Translations under genes and position numbers: made by a program
Shown here: one piece after another, positions 63,841 through 64,000 of the stretch
How positions within the stretch are numbered: the first letter of the stretch is position 1
Layout: each line of letters begins with the position of its first letter
NCBI GenBank assembly: GCA_907165275.2
Contig: OU015661.1
Span: 3,851,501 to 3,915,500 of the forward strand
Direction of reading: 5' to 3'
DNA length: 64,000 bases
Source: Zygaena filipendulae
Lineage: Eukaryota > Arthropoda > Insecta > Lepidoptera > Zygaenidae
The notes under the pieces: model-generated
Databases searched by the model: none
Told to the model about the DNA's origin: nothing
What the model saw: only the letters and a program-made list of their open reading frames with translations

Positions 63841-64000
63841 GGTTGAACTGTGTTGATTTACTTCCAAAAGTTCCAGTAAAGAATCGAAATGCATGTTACC
63901 GATGCATTTTAAAGTAAAAAATATGCGTTGACTGTATGCACTTAGTTTCCTTTGCCTTCTCTGAAAGAGGTAAAAGTTTCCTAAAAAAATAAAAGTGACG
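63841..64000 (-). repeat. Dispersed repeat Z, copy 4
   Basis: The reverse complement of copy 2 (TTTACTTCCAAAAGTTCCAG, AAAGAATCGAAATGCATGTT, CCTTTGCCTTCTCTGAAAGA). It continues to GAGGTAAAAGTTTCCTAAAA AAATAAAAGTGACG at the window edge, matching copy 2 up to where the RNase H frame begins there. Confidence 0.72.

Overview
This window is nuclear DNA of a moth or butterfly (Lepidoptera). The evidence is two spliced, conserved animal genes with GT-AG introns in an AT-rich background, a dense load of mini-Helitron-like elements with 5' TC and 3' CTAG ends, tRNA-derived SINEs, and the 3' tail of an RTE-type LINE of the kind common in lepidopteran genomes. I cannot name the species.

Gene 1 is Lis-1 (PAFAH1B1, lissencephaly-1) on the minus strand, from an ATG at 37465 to a stop at 7375. 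Nine coding exons rebuild an uninterrupted 411-residue protein in which every splice phase closes. It has an N-terminal LisH motif, a short coiled coil and a WD40 propeller. A noncoding first exon is likely near 40323-40450. Intron 1 is about 19.4 kb and is full of mobile elements, GC-rich hairpins and tandem MITEs.

Gene 2 is a Slmap homologue (sarcolemmal membrane-associated protein, a STRIPAK subunit) on the plus strand, from an ATG at 43661. Eight exons give 403 residues, namely an FHA domain followed by coiled coil, and the gene runs off the right edge. All eight exons are multiples of three and every visible intron is phase 0. The two genes are divergent (head to head). About 3 kb of upstream DNA separates their likely starts and holds a 300-codon RNase H open frame from a non-LTR retrotransposon, a perfect 24-bp hairpin and copies of a dispersed repeat.

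Layout: 1-730 is a long foldback element; 731-7374 is gene-free and repeat-bearing, with the Lis-1 3' UTR at its right end; 7375-18050 holds Lis-1 exons 9 to 2 with element-rich introns; 18051-37427 is Lis-1 intron 1; 37428-40450 is the Lis-1 5' region; 40451-43660 is the divergent intergenic region; 43661-61711 holds Slmap exons 1 to 8; 61712-64000 is Slmap intron 8, with a terminal-inverted-repeat element that carries a MADF-domain remnant. The two genes belong to different cellular machines: Lis-1 regulates cytoplasmic dynein, while Slmap links STRIPAK to Hippo signalling and membranes. The sequence shows no direct functional link beyond their shared upstream region.
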